Made by a program: the position numbers and the translations under genes. This document shows, piece by piece, positions 25,301 to 33,168 of a stretch of 64,000 nt of DNA. The stretch's first letter is position 1. Every line of letters starts with the position of its first letter. The DNA is from Hermatobates lingyangjiaoensis (taxonomy: Eukaryota > Arthropoda > Insecta > Hemiptera > Hermatobatidae): NCBI GenBank assembly GCA_026182355.1, contig JAPFBL010000068.1, positions 8,221,001-8,285,000 on the forward strand, given 5' to 3'. Under the pieces are notes generated by a model. It was not told the origin of the DNA. It saw only the letters and a program-made list of their open reading frames with translations, and did no database searches.

Positions 25301-25526
25301 AACATCGGAAATTATGAAAAGCAAAACTGTTAAATGCAATCATTGTTTTTCTGAAAGAATCGAAGGTGATAGTTGTTTTTGTGATTTTGAAATGATAAAT
25401 AAAAACGATTTATTATTTCCTGATAGTGCTTATCATCTATTAAGTAGACTGCTTGAAATTGATCCTGATAAGAGGATTACTGCTCAAGAAGCCCTTGAGC
25501 ACCCGTTCATTACTAGCCGCGCTTGA
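13315..25526 (+). CDS. CDC7: Cell division cycle 7 protein kinase (DDK catalytic subunit), nine coding exons
   Basis: CDC7 with DBF4 phosphorylates MCM2-7 to fire replication origins. Exons 13315-13372, 13645-13849, 15424-15517, 15600-15742, 20150-20279, 21360-21560, 23099-23285, 23556-23705 and 25216-25526 join with GT/AG borders and matching phases, giving 492 residues (human 574). The ATG is fixed by an in-frame TGA at 13306-13308. Kinase landmarks: Gly loop GEGTFSSVY (43-51), catalytic Lys in FAIKHL (K66), HRDVKPSN (151-158), LLVDFGLA (DFG 172-174), GTPGFRPPE (321-329), VDIWAVGVIML (subdomain IX). The long insert between DFG and APE (about 145 residues) and a second insert before the last helices are typical of CDC7. 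A Cys-rich CHCDGKARICNIC element just before the APE segment corresponds to one in human CDC7. The gene ends in a helix-rich EALEHPFI segment. Introns 4 and 8 are the main homes of mobile elements. Confidence 0.93.
13850..15423. other. CDC7 intron 2
   Basis: AT-rich intron. It contains a small hairpin (TTTGGGAA/TTTCCCAAA-like, 14046-14068). No mobile-element coding was recognised. Confidence 0.55.
16150..16400 (+). pseudogene. Penelope-like element, C-terminal GIY-YIG-distal fragment
   Basis: Broken frame with IDWTAAKFITYEKSILLRNI followed by IESSLIKFDRSNIINISNGL. This resembles the segment after the GIY-YIG core of Penelope-like endonucleases (Trp-x-x-A, then a helix ending in LKF/N). It is upstream of, and in the same orientation as, the RT fragment that follows, so it is the tail of a different copy. 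Confidence 0.5.
16570..17760 (+). pseudogene. Penelope-like reverse transcriptase remnant with palm domain deleted
   Basis: Three consecutive open pieces (16665-16973, 17020-17365, 17362-17640) belong to one Penelope-like protein. The first has NTVIMKKGNYKTKMKTLL and the signature PRIYDIVKLHKPGKPLFPVV with SFIGSLTYELSKYIQKF. The second restarts at IEKDGILPLLIIKVIRG and WYMKPTSAGRILNHYSSHPM, the RT thumb. The third has FPYVEGLSQPIKKVFKRH and IPKELQSNVMYAIKCKD, the linker leading into GIY-YIG. The palm with the catalytic YxDD box is missing between 16973 and 17020. Beyond 17640, RYLKER shows that the endonuclease begins but is broken. It cannot encode an active enzyme. Confidence 0.8.
17862..18229. 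other. CDC7 intron 4, spacer
   Basis: Between the hAT-like end and the next LINE remnant. A 68-codon frame on the minus strand (17891-18097) lies in a slightly GC-richer patch but has no recognisable family. Nothing else is supported. Confidence 0.4.
18230..19340 (-). mobile_element. Decayed non-LTR retrotransposon (RT end and RNase H)
   Basis: Antisense in CDC7 intron 4. On the minus strand, from high to low coordinates: an RT-tail segment (SIQKQSHLGITGSIASGYP, then RPPLIYFYQELLISS, matching the LGITGxxRTTPTxALE...PPLxxxxQE block of Jockey/R1-type LINEs); a degenerate RNase H start (YIDG, near 18770); and a C-terminal tail (RRDIISECEAFPPVNRIKIF, then NSTEVRYNSLSTIMKFIKEL) resembling the post-RNase H ECxAL...FL region. 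Stops and frameshifts separate these parts. An 8-nt C run near 18830 lies in the middle. Confidence 0.65.
19341..20149. other. CDC7 intron 4, 3' part
   Basis: AT-rich, with a slightly GC-richer stretch at 19500-19640. It ends in an exceptional polypyrimidine tract (T run 20132-20147) before the AG at 20148-20149. No gene or element was recognised. Confidence 0.5.
20280..21359. other. CDC7 intron 5
   Basis: AT-rich intron with one notable feature, the short tandem repeat at 20915-20985. No mobile-element coding was recognised. Confidence 0.5.
20915..20985 (+). repeat. 24-bp tandem repeat, about three copies
   Basis: Three near-identical units containing CCNTTGGTCTGCAAACATTG. Because 24 is a multiple of three, the chance frame over it reads a repeated WPLVCKHC-type peptide. 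It lies in an intron and is not coding. Confidence 0.8.
21561..23098. other. CDC7 intron 6 with degenerate repetitive tract
   Basis: From about 21880 to 22460 the sequence keeps returning to words such as AAGGTTA, GTTAAGTTA, TTAATCTAG and GACTAGTC at irregular spacing, like a very old tandem or satellite-like array. The intron ends in A and T runs near 23043-23060 and 23080-23090. No protein was recognised. Confidence 0.4.
23345..23445 (+). repeat. Decayed Penelope-type hairpin unit in CDC7 intron 7
   Basis: Contains CTGATAATGATTCAACC, then GAAAATTAGAAACTGTAAATG, which lines up with the functional-looking hairpin and GAAAATTAGAGACTGTAAGT of 39525-39562. The donor-like motif here is mutated to GTAAAT. 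Confidence 0.5.
23905..24065. repeat. Foldback unit in CDC7 intron 8
   Basis: The left arm (about 23918-23965, with GGAAAACAATAGAATTAAAT and GGCGTTTCAC) pairs with the right arm (about 24010-24055, ACTTCTATTGTTTTCC). The same family is at 61020-61240. A (TA)n tract follows at 24070-24080. Confidence 0.65.
24112..24267. repeat. Perfect 73-bp inverted repeat, 10-nt spacer
   Basis: Arms 24112-24184 and 24195-24267 are exact reverse complements by eye. Each arm carries the hairpin core CTGACGA-A-GACCG...CGGTT-GAAA-GATCTTAG, pointing outward. (TA)n tracts lie on both sides (24070-24080, 24272-24291). Other copies: 38285-38460, 38470-38715, 51690-51890 and 58608-58745. Confidence 0.9.
24290..24833. 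repeat. Large foldback unit with ~160-bp imperfect arms
   Basis: The left arm at about 24330-24480 and the right arm at about 24562-24727 are reverse complements with few differences; the centre is an A/T-rich stem of its own. The right side ends with CTGTGAAAAAGG, TTTTAAATAAAAACC and GAAACGTTGG (24728-24765), the core of the family also found at 53320-53420, 61390-61560 and 61650-61975. (TA)n borders lie at both ends. Confidence 0.8.
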
Positions 25527-27030
25527 CCTTACTTCATTATTAATATGAAATATTTAAAATCAATTTCATGGAGTTAAACAAATAATATATTAAGTTAAAA
25601 CGTAGAATGTGACTGAAACAGACTTCATTTTATTGATTTTGTTTCATTATTTTTTTATCATAATTTTTTTAATATATAATAATTATTTTACATCGGTTGT
25701 TGGCTTAAATGTATTTTAATAAATTTCTCTCAGAACAAAATTATATGAATTTTGTAATAGTTATTTTTTTACTATCAGAAAGTAATATTACCAAGTAATT
25801 ATTATAAATTTTATTTTATCCTTCCTAGAAGGACTTCTCTTTTCTTCGCTTTTGATATCTTGTTCTTAATTGTTTAATAATTTCATAGCTAAGAAAAACA
25901 TTGATAAAAAAAATAGCTGTATTTTAGAAATTAAGATACGTACTAATTTGAGGTATTATATTTTGTTCTACTTCTACACATTGAGAATATGCGAGGGTAC
26001 TTTAAAGGTTTCTTATAAAAGAAGTCTCTCTACTTTATCACTATTAGGAAAGTGTGTTTTGTTTTCGTAACTTGGCAAGATATTAGTGATCTGGATACTA
26101 ACATAACTAATTGATGTTACTTAACTGATGTTCCACCTATCGTTCGTAGCTAGCTCTTAGTCCTTTTATCTAATTTATACTGATATACAAATATTTATGG
26201 ATTATGTATAAAGCACAAAGCAGGTATAAATCCTTTTTGATCAGTAATGAACCTTATTTTTTTCTTTTTTAAAATGACTTTGGATTCCTGAAGTTTTTTA
26301 TATGTTTACATTCCGTTGATTCTGGAAGTAGTTTTTCTTGTGGAGAAACATTATTGAAATATCTGATTTTAACCATAACTTACTTCTAACTGGCTTAATA
26401 TGGTCTGAAAATAACATTCAAGTTATTTATTCTCAGAAAATAATAAATTTCGTAGCTTTGATTTGTTTCAACTAGTCATGACTTCATCTATTGTCATGGT
26501 TAGTGCATGGATAACCTCAGTTGCGTTAAATTTTCCATTGTCTAAAAGAAATTTTCGTATGAAAGGATTTGCCCATACCTCATCGTTTTAATGATGATGA
26601 TGATGACAGCATAAACGCAAGTTATTACCATTTTTTAATCATTTTTCTTTTTGTTGACTTTGTAAATAATACTCTTTATTTGTACATTTCAAGGAATTAT
26701 TGAAAAGTAGGATAGCAGCATCGACAAACGTCAGAGTTAGTGTTAGAACTTTCTCATGATTGCATTACTCTATCAATATATTAGGTCGTCAGTGTTGAAT
26801 GATTTATATTCATTCTTACTCTTCCCGTTGTAATTTATTGCCTCTTCGCTCCTCTTGTCTTTACTTTTACTTCTAATATTATAAAGCTAAGATGACATCA
26901 TATACTCAGCAATTGATGTTTTGCTGAGGAGTCTAAGCATGTTAACTCAAAGATTTTTTTTATTTCTATGAACGGAATCACAATAGCATTTTGGGTGTAA
27001 ATTGAAAAGTCAGTTTGGTAGACACTCAGG
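25527..27030. other. CDC7 3' flank and intergenic DNA
   Basis: AT-rich. AATAAA-like signals near 25721 could end the CDC7 transcript. A short ATG ATG ATG ATG run lies at 26592-26605. No gene was recognised. Confidence 0.5.
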
Positions 27031-27039
27031 TTTAAATTG

Positions 27040-27984
27040 CTCCGCAATTCTCAGGTGAGTAATGTAGAGGTCATAGGTGAAGAAGTGAAGGCGTTAACAT
27101 TTTATCTTTCTACTATTCTTCTAAGGATGACAGAAATAAAATTATAGAATAACGTGAATATTTGTGCTTCCTTTTGTTTTCTTAAATAAAATTTTATTTA
27201 CATATCCACTTGGACCGCCTTTTTGATGACTGAAAGTAATATATATATATATATTATTAAAGTAGACGGCAGGTTCCGCATTCACGACCTTTTTGCTGGT
27301 GTTTTCTAGTTTTCTTTGGTAGGGAGTGATTTCATGAAGGAGTTGTCCCAGAGACATCGAAGAAATAATTTCGTAGCTTACTCAATAATATATTTTTACT
27401 TACAAGCTTTCGATTTCACTGAAATCATCATCAGGTATATCGTGATACCTGATTGAACAATTTTTCAAAATTGTTATTGTGTTAGTTTACGCTTAATCAG
27501 TTTATACGATATACCTGATGATGATTTCAGTGAAATCGAAAGCTTGTAAGTACAAATATATTATTGAGTAAGCTACGAAATTATTTCTTCGATGTCTCTG
27601 GGACAACTCCTTCATGAAATCACTCCCTACTAAAGAAAACTAGAAAACACTAGCAAAAAGGTCTTGAATGCGGAAGCTGCCGTATACTTTAATAAAATAT
27701 GTTTACAAGATAATCTACTGCCAATATATATATATATATATATACTTTAACAAATAGGAAAGAAACAGAGAAAGTCACTACAGAAACTCACTTCGATATT
27801 TCGACATCCGTCGTCATCAGGAAGAAGTGTACTAAGTACTGGCGTTGAGAAGCAGATCGCAACTCAATATATATTCACGTTACTCTATGATTTTATTTCC
27901 GTCATCCTTAGAAGAATAGTAGAATGAAAAAATGTTAACACTTTCACTTCTTCACCTATGACCTCTACATTACTCAACTGAGAG

Positions 27985-27990
<6 letters not shown>
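27040..27990. repeat. Outer foldback unit interrupted by a second foldback unit
   Basis: The left remnant 27040-27165 (GTAGAGGTCATAGGTGAAGA ... AAGGATGACAG) is repeated inverted at about 27855-27980. The right arm continues to 27765 and on the minus strand carries CTGATGA-C-GAC-GGAT-GTC-GAAA (27820 down) and GTGAGT (27791-27786). The left arm is cut off near 27165, where the inner unit begins. Confidence 0.75.
27235..27715. repeat. Inner foldback unit with two outward-facing hairpin cores
   Basis: Imperfect arms of about 175 nt (27260-27440 and 27505-27690). Right core: CTGATGA 27515-27521, stem GATTTC/GAAATC with loop AGT, GAAA 27538-27541, GTAAGT 27546-27551. The left core is its mirror image at 27434-27398. 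(TA)n tracts lie at 27240-27255 and 27725-27743. Confidence 0.8.

Positions 27991-28026
<36 letters not shown>
27988..28026. repeat. (TA)n microsatellite
   Basis: About 38 nt of alternating T and A separating two Penelope-linked units. Similar tracts in the window: 28735-28756, 51888-51920, 52842-52870 and 61580-61638. Confidence 0.9.
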
Positions 28027-28028
<2 letters not shown>

Positions 28029-28134
28029 CGTTGAACAGCTGACCGTATTTCGCTGATGTCATTTTCTTCACTAGTTTTTCAAGGTTTCTGAATACCTTCT
28101 TCTTTCCTTCATCCAAACGTTGGAGAATGTTAAT

Positions 28135-28185
28135 TAAGTTATAACCGATATGTTTCGACTGGCTTCCAGTCATCTTCAGGGTGAT
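28135..28185 (-). repeat. Hairpin core downstream of the Penelope fragment
   Basis: Minus strand: CTGAAGA-T-GACTGG-AAG-CCAGTC-GAAAC. A perfect 6-bp stem with a 3-nt loop lies between CTGANGA and GAAA. No GTRAGT follows here; the next bases are ATATCGGTTATAACTT. Confidence 0.7.
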
Positions 28186-28237
28186 TAATTAAACAAAGAG
28201 GAAAATTATTAGTCTTTGGAGTTGGTATTAAAACACA

Positions 28238-28540
28238 TTATATAGTAGAAGTTTGAAGTAGCTGCTCTTGGGCCTGATTCGCAAGAGCTACTGGCTGGGG
28301 TGGGGTGGATGGTGGGGTGGGGGTACTGACAGTTAACGGTTTTTTCATCCAATCAGGCGCATATAGTTTAAGCACTCTCTCGCTACTACCCGTTTGAATA
28401 TTTATTGTAGGTTTATTCTGTTTAATTATTATTGCTTCTGCGATTTGCAGCCGATTGAAGTTGTTTTCTTTTCTAATTATTTTAGTTCCACTCACGAGTA
28501 GGTCTCTAGTTATTTTGGTATTATGCTTGTCCTCTGAAAT
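28238..28540 (-). pseudogene. Penelope-like element, GIY-YIG C-terminal fragment
   Basis: The minus-strand frame begins inside a (TA)n tract near 28540 and reads EDKHNTKITRDLLVSGTKII, then ENNFNRLQIAEAIIIKQNKP and NIQTGSSERVLKLY. This is the region after the GIY-YIG core in Penelope-like endonucleases (RLQIxEAIxIKxxxPxxN). A Pro-rich tail follows (STPTPPSTPPQPV). Just downstream in the same orientation is the hairpin core at 28190-28135, as in the better preserved copy at 38899-39560. It is 5'-truncated and not functional. Confidence 0.65.
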
Positions 28541-28659
28541 ATATATATATATTGGCTGAGGACGACTGTTAATAGAAGGTTTGAACTATTCAATGTGATT
28601 CCTATCTGTTTTTCCTTTGTATTTTTTTAAGTTTCAAAGTATATAGAAATATATATATA

Positions 28660-28757
28660 TACACAAGTTTCACATAAACACCTGAAAAAATAGTCCCCCT
28701 CCCCCCCCAATTTCATATTGTGGTTTTATCATTGATATATATATATATATATATATT
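28660..28757. repeat. Collapsed foldback unit
   Basis: It keeps only the outer ends of the 24112-24267 type unit (TTTCACATAAACACCTGAAA on the left; TTCATATTGTGGTTTTATCA on the right). The middle is replaced by a short C-rich tract (28693-28708). (TA)n borders lie on both sides. Confidence 0.6.
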
Positions 28758-28764
28758 ACATTAA

Positions 28765-29183
28765 AATACGGAATATACTGTCCAACTGAACGATTAAAGA
28801 CTGAAGAATAACGTAGGACACGTAGAAAACTTTCAGTAGAAAAGAAGGCTTAATCTAATTGTTATGTTGAACCATAATTGGTTATCAGGAGGAGACAAAG
28901 TGGAAGAGATGTCTTCAAGTTAACAAAATGAAATATGCGTTTGTATTTCGTTAATCCGAAGTGATATCTCTCATTTCATCTTCTCTCCAAGTCTTCTTCT
29001 TATGACCATTTACTTTTCCAAGTATCGATTTCAGTAAATTTTTTGTACTGTTGGTTTTTATTTATTTTGACACCTAATTATTTATTTTAATTTCGTGTAA
29101 CATTTTATCTCAATCAAGCAGATGAATAATTCAATCGATGAAAGATTTTTTCATTCAGTTTCTAATGTAATTTAATTATTGGT
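28765..29183. other. Intergenic DNA
   Basis: AT-rich sequence with no recognisable gene or element between the (TA)n tract and the MITE target duplication. Confidence 0.5.
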
Positions 29184-29191
29184 GTTTGAAC

Positions 29192-29650
29192 CAGGGCTGT
29201 GGAGTCGGAGTCGGAAGAAATCAGTCGACTCCGACTCCTCACCTATTTATTACTTGTATACATGAAAATGACATAAAATGATAAAACATGATTAATTAGT
29301 CCAAGTAAAATTTTTTTCCTCCGGAGCAAAACATTGGGTATTGATGATAGAACACAAAATGTCTAGTTTAATACAAAATATTTGGTCTTGCCTATTCAGT
29401 GTTGCCTCTTGCCTGGAACTGCAAATTACAACGTCCACTATAGTACGCGGATATAATCGATTGTCGTTGGATTCCTGGTGGTAGTACAAATAGTGATTGA
29501 ACCAGTTATCAATATTAAAGCATATTTTAGCATATCACACTACTGTTTTTTAATAATAAATAGGATCTCGAATCTAAGCTGGAGCGGAGTCGGCTGTTAA
29601 AAAATAGAGGAGTCGGGGTCGGCTCTAATAGGTCCGACTCTACAGCACTG
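29192..29650. mobile_element. 459-bp hAT-type MITE with 8-bp target duplication
   Basis: The ends are inverted repeats: CAGGGCTGTGGAGTCGG from the left and CAGTGCTGTAGAGTCGG read inward from the right. GAGTCGG-type words continue inside both ends. Flanking octamers GTTTGAAC (29184-29191) and GTATGAAC (29651-29658) match at 7 of 8, as expected of hAT insertion. The interior has no long frame, so it needs a transposase in trans. A diverged internal fragment is at 6975-7050. Confidence 0.8.
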
Positions 29651-29658
29651 GTATGAAC

Positions 29659-32600
29659 ATGCAAGAAAATGTTATCATATTTAATGACTTTTTGTGTGTT
29701 GATTTTCTTATATTTCGTTTTATGTGTACATAGCATGAATGAAACTTACAGAAAAACTGTGACACCAGAACTGATAAAATGTCGCAGATGCTGTTACCAT
29801 ACTGAGTATGTAATCGATAAATAAAAATTTTAGGTTGTTATAACCTTTTATGAAGATGCTAGTTTGGTTGATACTGTATTTTGCTCTTTTCGAGGGTTAC
29901 CTCTGGTGGAATCTGTTATAGTGTGGTATTTACTCATGATGGGGAACTTCGAAAAATTACCTTTCCACTAAAAAGAGCTTTGTGTTAACACTAAAAACGC
30001 GTTTCGGTGTTCTTCTTCAGGTTGACATCAGCACTGTTGAGGGTGTTATGCCAACAGGGACTTTGAGTGGTGACCTAATTTTTTGAAATTCCCATCATGA
30101 ATTTTATTTTCCTTCCTGTTATTGATTTTGAGTTTTATTAATTTGTGGTATTTTGATTCATTCGTTAAAAAGAATTTCTTTACAACATTGCATTGATACA
30201 GTAATTTTGTCATGTACTGAAACGAAATTAATTCTTAATTTCTTAACGACGTCTTTAATTGTTAATATAATTGAGAAATAAAGGTGAAAATGGGAATTAT
30301 CAGCTGTAATAAGTAATTTTTCATGTATATAATAATTTTTTTTTCAGTTTTGTTACTAGTGGCTACATAGTTGGTCATCTAAGTTTAAAAACAGAATATT
30401 TTCTAGGAATTTTAATACATAACATCCTCATTGTTTTACAATTATTTTCGCAAACTAAATTTTCAATGTTATTCTCGGAACACTTTCAATGTCTGTCCCG
30501 GACAGTTAGGAAATGCTGCGTTATAAATTACTTACAACTTATGCATTCATATTATTACGTTACTCTTTATTAATAGACAATAATTAATTATAATTGATAT
30601 TTAGTAATTTAATTAATAGAACAATAGATGAAATACATTTTTTTAGCAAAGGTTTTTTTTAATACTTACAAATAAGTGTTAAGATTAAACCTAGCGTCTT
30701 CAAGAAAAGAAGAGAGACTTCTACAAATAGTTAATTTTATTTATTTTTAAAGTAATTGATTTATATTCATATACGTTTTAATTATGAAAAAGTTCCTTTT
30801 TCGAATATTTTTATTAGGAAATGGAGTAAGATCATGATATACTCACCTAATTGTTAGTATAATTGGGAGTAATATAATATAGAATGAAATAATGTTATTC
30901 ATTATATAATAAAGAAGAAGTACATTAGATCATCGAAAATCAGCTTATATTGTCCTACCATTTATAAGGGTTTATTCTATTGGAAACCGATTCATAAGTA
31001 TTTATAGTTGTATATTTTGTTTTAAAGTAGTATTTAATAATTTGATGTAAGACTGTTTAGACTTTTTTTAATCAATAATAATTTATTGCCTCTTTTAATG
31101 TACAGAAGTGTTGGTTGGTCTGTGTGATAGAAGCAGTTTGGTTTTTGATATTGTATAGTGTAAATTGGTGTTTGTGTTGTCGTATATTTATTGTATTTAT
31201 TGGAATATATTAAAAATGGGTCAGAAGTACTTCGAAAAGGTTCTTTTTTTACTGTTTTAATGTAAATTTTCATTTTGATACGGTTTTTTAATTGTATTGC
31301 TTACCATATTTATTACCATTTTCAAGAAAAAATTATCCAAAATGGCTTATTTTTACATTAAAATGTTAATTAGTTAAATAAATTTGGTTACAAAGTAAAT
31401 AGTGAAGTTATCAGTTTAAAAAATAATTCAATGCAAATTTGTTCTACCGCTGTAATGGGGGAACTCAGGTTAAATTGTATTTGGCTTGTTTGTGTTTGTT
31501 TTATCTTTCAGAAATAAAAGACTGTCAGTAATGCTTCCTGAATATTTGCAAAAAAAAATGTTGAATATTTATTAAGATTATTTTTTAATTTAAATTCTTC
31601 TTCTGTTACATTTTTCCTTTCAATTTTTTTTTTTATATATTTTGGTTTTTGTTATACGGTTTCTATTTTTATTTGCTTTTATTTATGAAAATGTTCCTCT
31701 TCTCTTTTTTTTATTTTCAAAAAAAGGGGAAACTATTGTTTTTCAATGGAGAATGCATTAAAAATAAAATAATTTGTTTTGATCTTTTTTCTCTTTGTAC
31801 TTATTCCATGTTGTATTCTAATGATTTATTGAGGTGTCGGCTTTCGGGAAAGTACTTCTCCGGTAGTCTGGGGTGCTCAACTTTTCCTTGGACATACTGT
31901 CAAATTTATTTATATTCAATTGAATTAACTCACGAGCTAATTCAATTAATTAATTCTATTGAATTAATTGCTTATTTTAGTATAGCTTTCGAGTTTTGCA
32001 ATTATTACGAAAATGTAATAATACTATTTCACTTCAAGATAAATAATGATGGCTAATATGTAAGATATGTAATAATTGTTGAAGTATATTTATAATACAT
32101 ATTATTAAATGTTATGAAGTAGCTATAAATAAGCATTAAAGTGTAGTAAAGTGAAAGTTTGACGAGATAACGGTTAGTTGTGTAGAATTCACGCGTTGAT
32201 TTCATTGCCATTTTGCTTTTGTCATTTGTGGGAGTTCATAAAAACATTCAGAAATATATTTCTAAACACCTGTTTTGACATGAATAGATTAATTAAATAA
32301 GAGTAATAAATCTGCCAGACGTGCTTAATTTATCATTATGAAGTTCCTTAATAAGGAGATGTGTGAAGAGCACTCATTTAGAACGAGTTCTGCTACCTCT
32401 TCTATTGAATGAAAGCTCAATCTACCTCTACTATGAACTGAGACCTCATTGGATTTGGAAGACTCCGAGTACAATGCCATATCATGTGCAGCTGATACTC
32501 CTCTATTTTTATCAAATAACGTAATATTAACGTTATTAATTATTTAGAGTGCTAGGTGTAATTTTGTTATTAATCCAGGTAAGATTGAATTGGTCCTATT

Positions 32601-33085
32601 TTACAAATAAAGATATTGTTTTTGAGATGCCGTTTCTAAAAAGCTGAACTATAACAAGAAAGCTAAAGCAAAATAAAATTCATGTCCCTTCGGTAATACT
32701 GCTCGAATAGTCATCCGCAAGACGACGATTTTAACGCCAGAATTCCCTACTGATTCTTGAAGATGCTTATAAACTCTTCTTTTTTCCTTATATTTATGGT
32801 GATGACTATATTTGAAGGTCTACTATGAACAGGGCTGAAGAAGTACCATTATTGAGTCTAACAGCTAGATGGAGAAATGAAAATGAGACTTAAACCAATG
32901 GATTGGTAAAAGAATATTGAAGTCAGCTTTGTCGTTGTTTCTGTTGTGCTGATTGTCTTTATGGGCTATGTAAATTTGTAATTATTTTTTTTAATAATTA
33001 CAGTTGTGTTAAGGTTTCAATTCTTAAAATTACTCAATTTAAACATGTAATAGTTCAACGTTTTGAAATTTGAAAATCTCATACT
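29659..33085. other. Intergenic DNA between CDC7 and calcineurin B
   Basis: Very AT-rich. At 29960-30025 a degenerate minus-strand core (CTGAAGAAGAAC, CCGAAACGCG) marks another decayed hairpin unit. The 135-codon frame at 31649-32056 is composed of Phe/Leu/Ile/Tyr as expected from T-rich DNA and is not accepted as a gene. No host exon was recognised. Confidence 0.45.
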
Positions 33086-33168
33086 TCTACCTAAAAAAAA
33101 TCTTTTAAATAAAAAGACTGAAGTTTGATTTGAACCTGGAAAACTAACCGATTCCTGATAAATAGTTT
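33086..33168 (+). repeat. Fragment of the 24290-24833 foldback family
   Basis: Contains TTTTAAATAAAAAG, then GAAGTTTGATTTGAACCTGG and CGATTCCTGATAAA, collinear with 24742-24822. One end only; no partner arm is nearby. Confidence 0.55.

Noticed and set aside
28238..28495. Host gene with a Pro-rich tail
   Set aside because: The N-terminal half matches the end of Penelope endonucleases and the frame starts in a (TA)n tract.
31649..32056. 135-codon open frame (+)
   Set aside because: Made of Phe, Leu, Ile and Tyr as expected from T-rich DNA, with no domain pattern and no supporting splice context.
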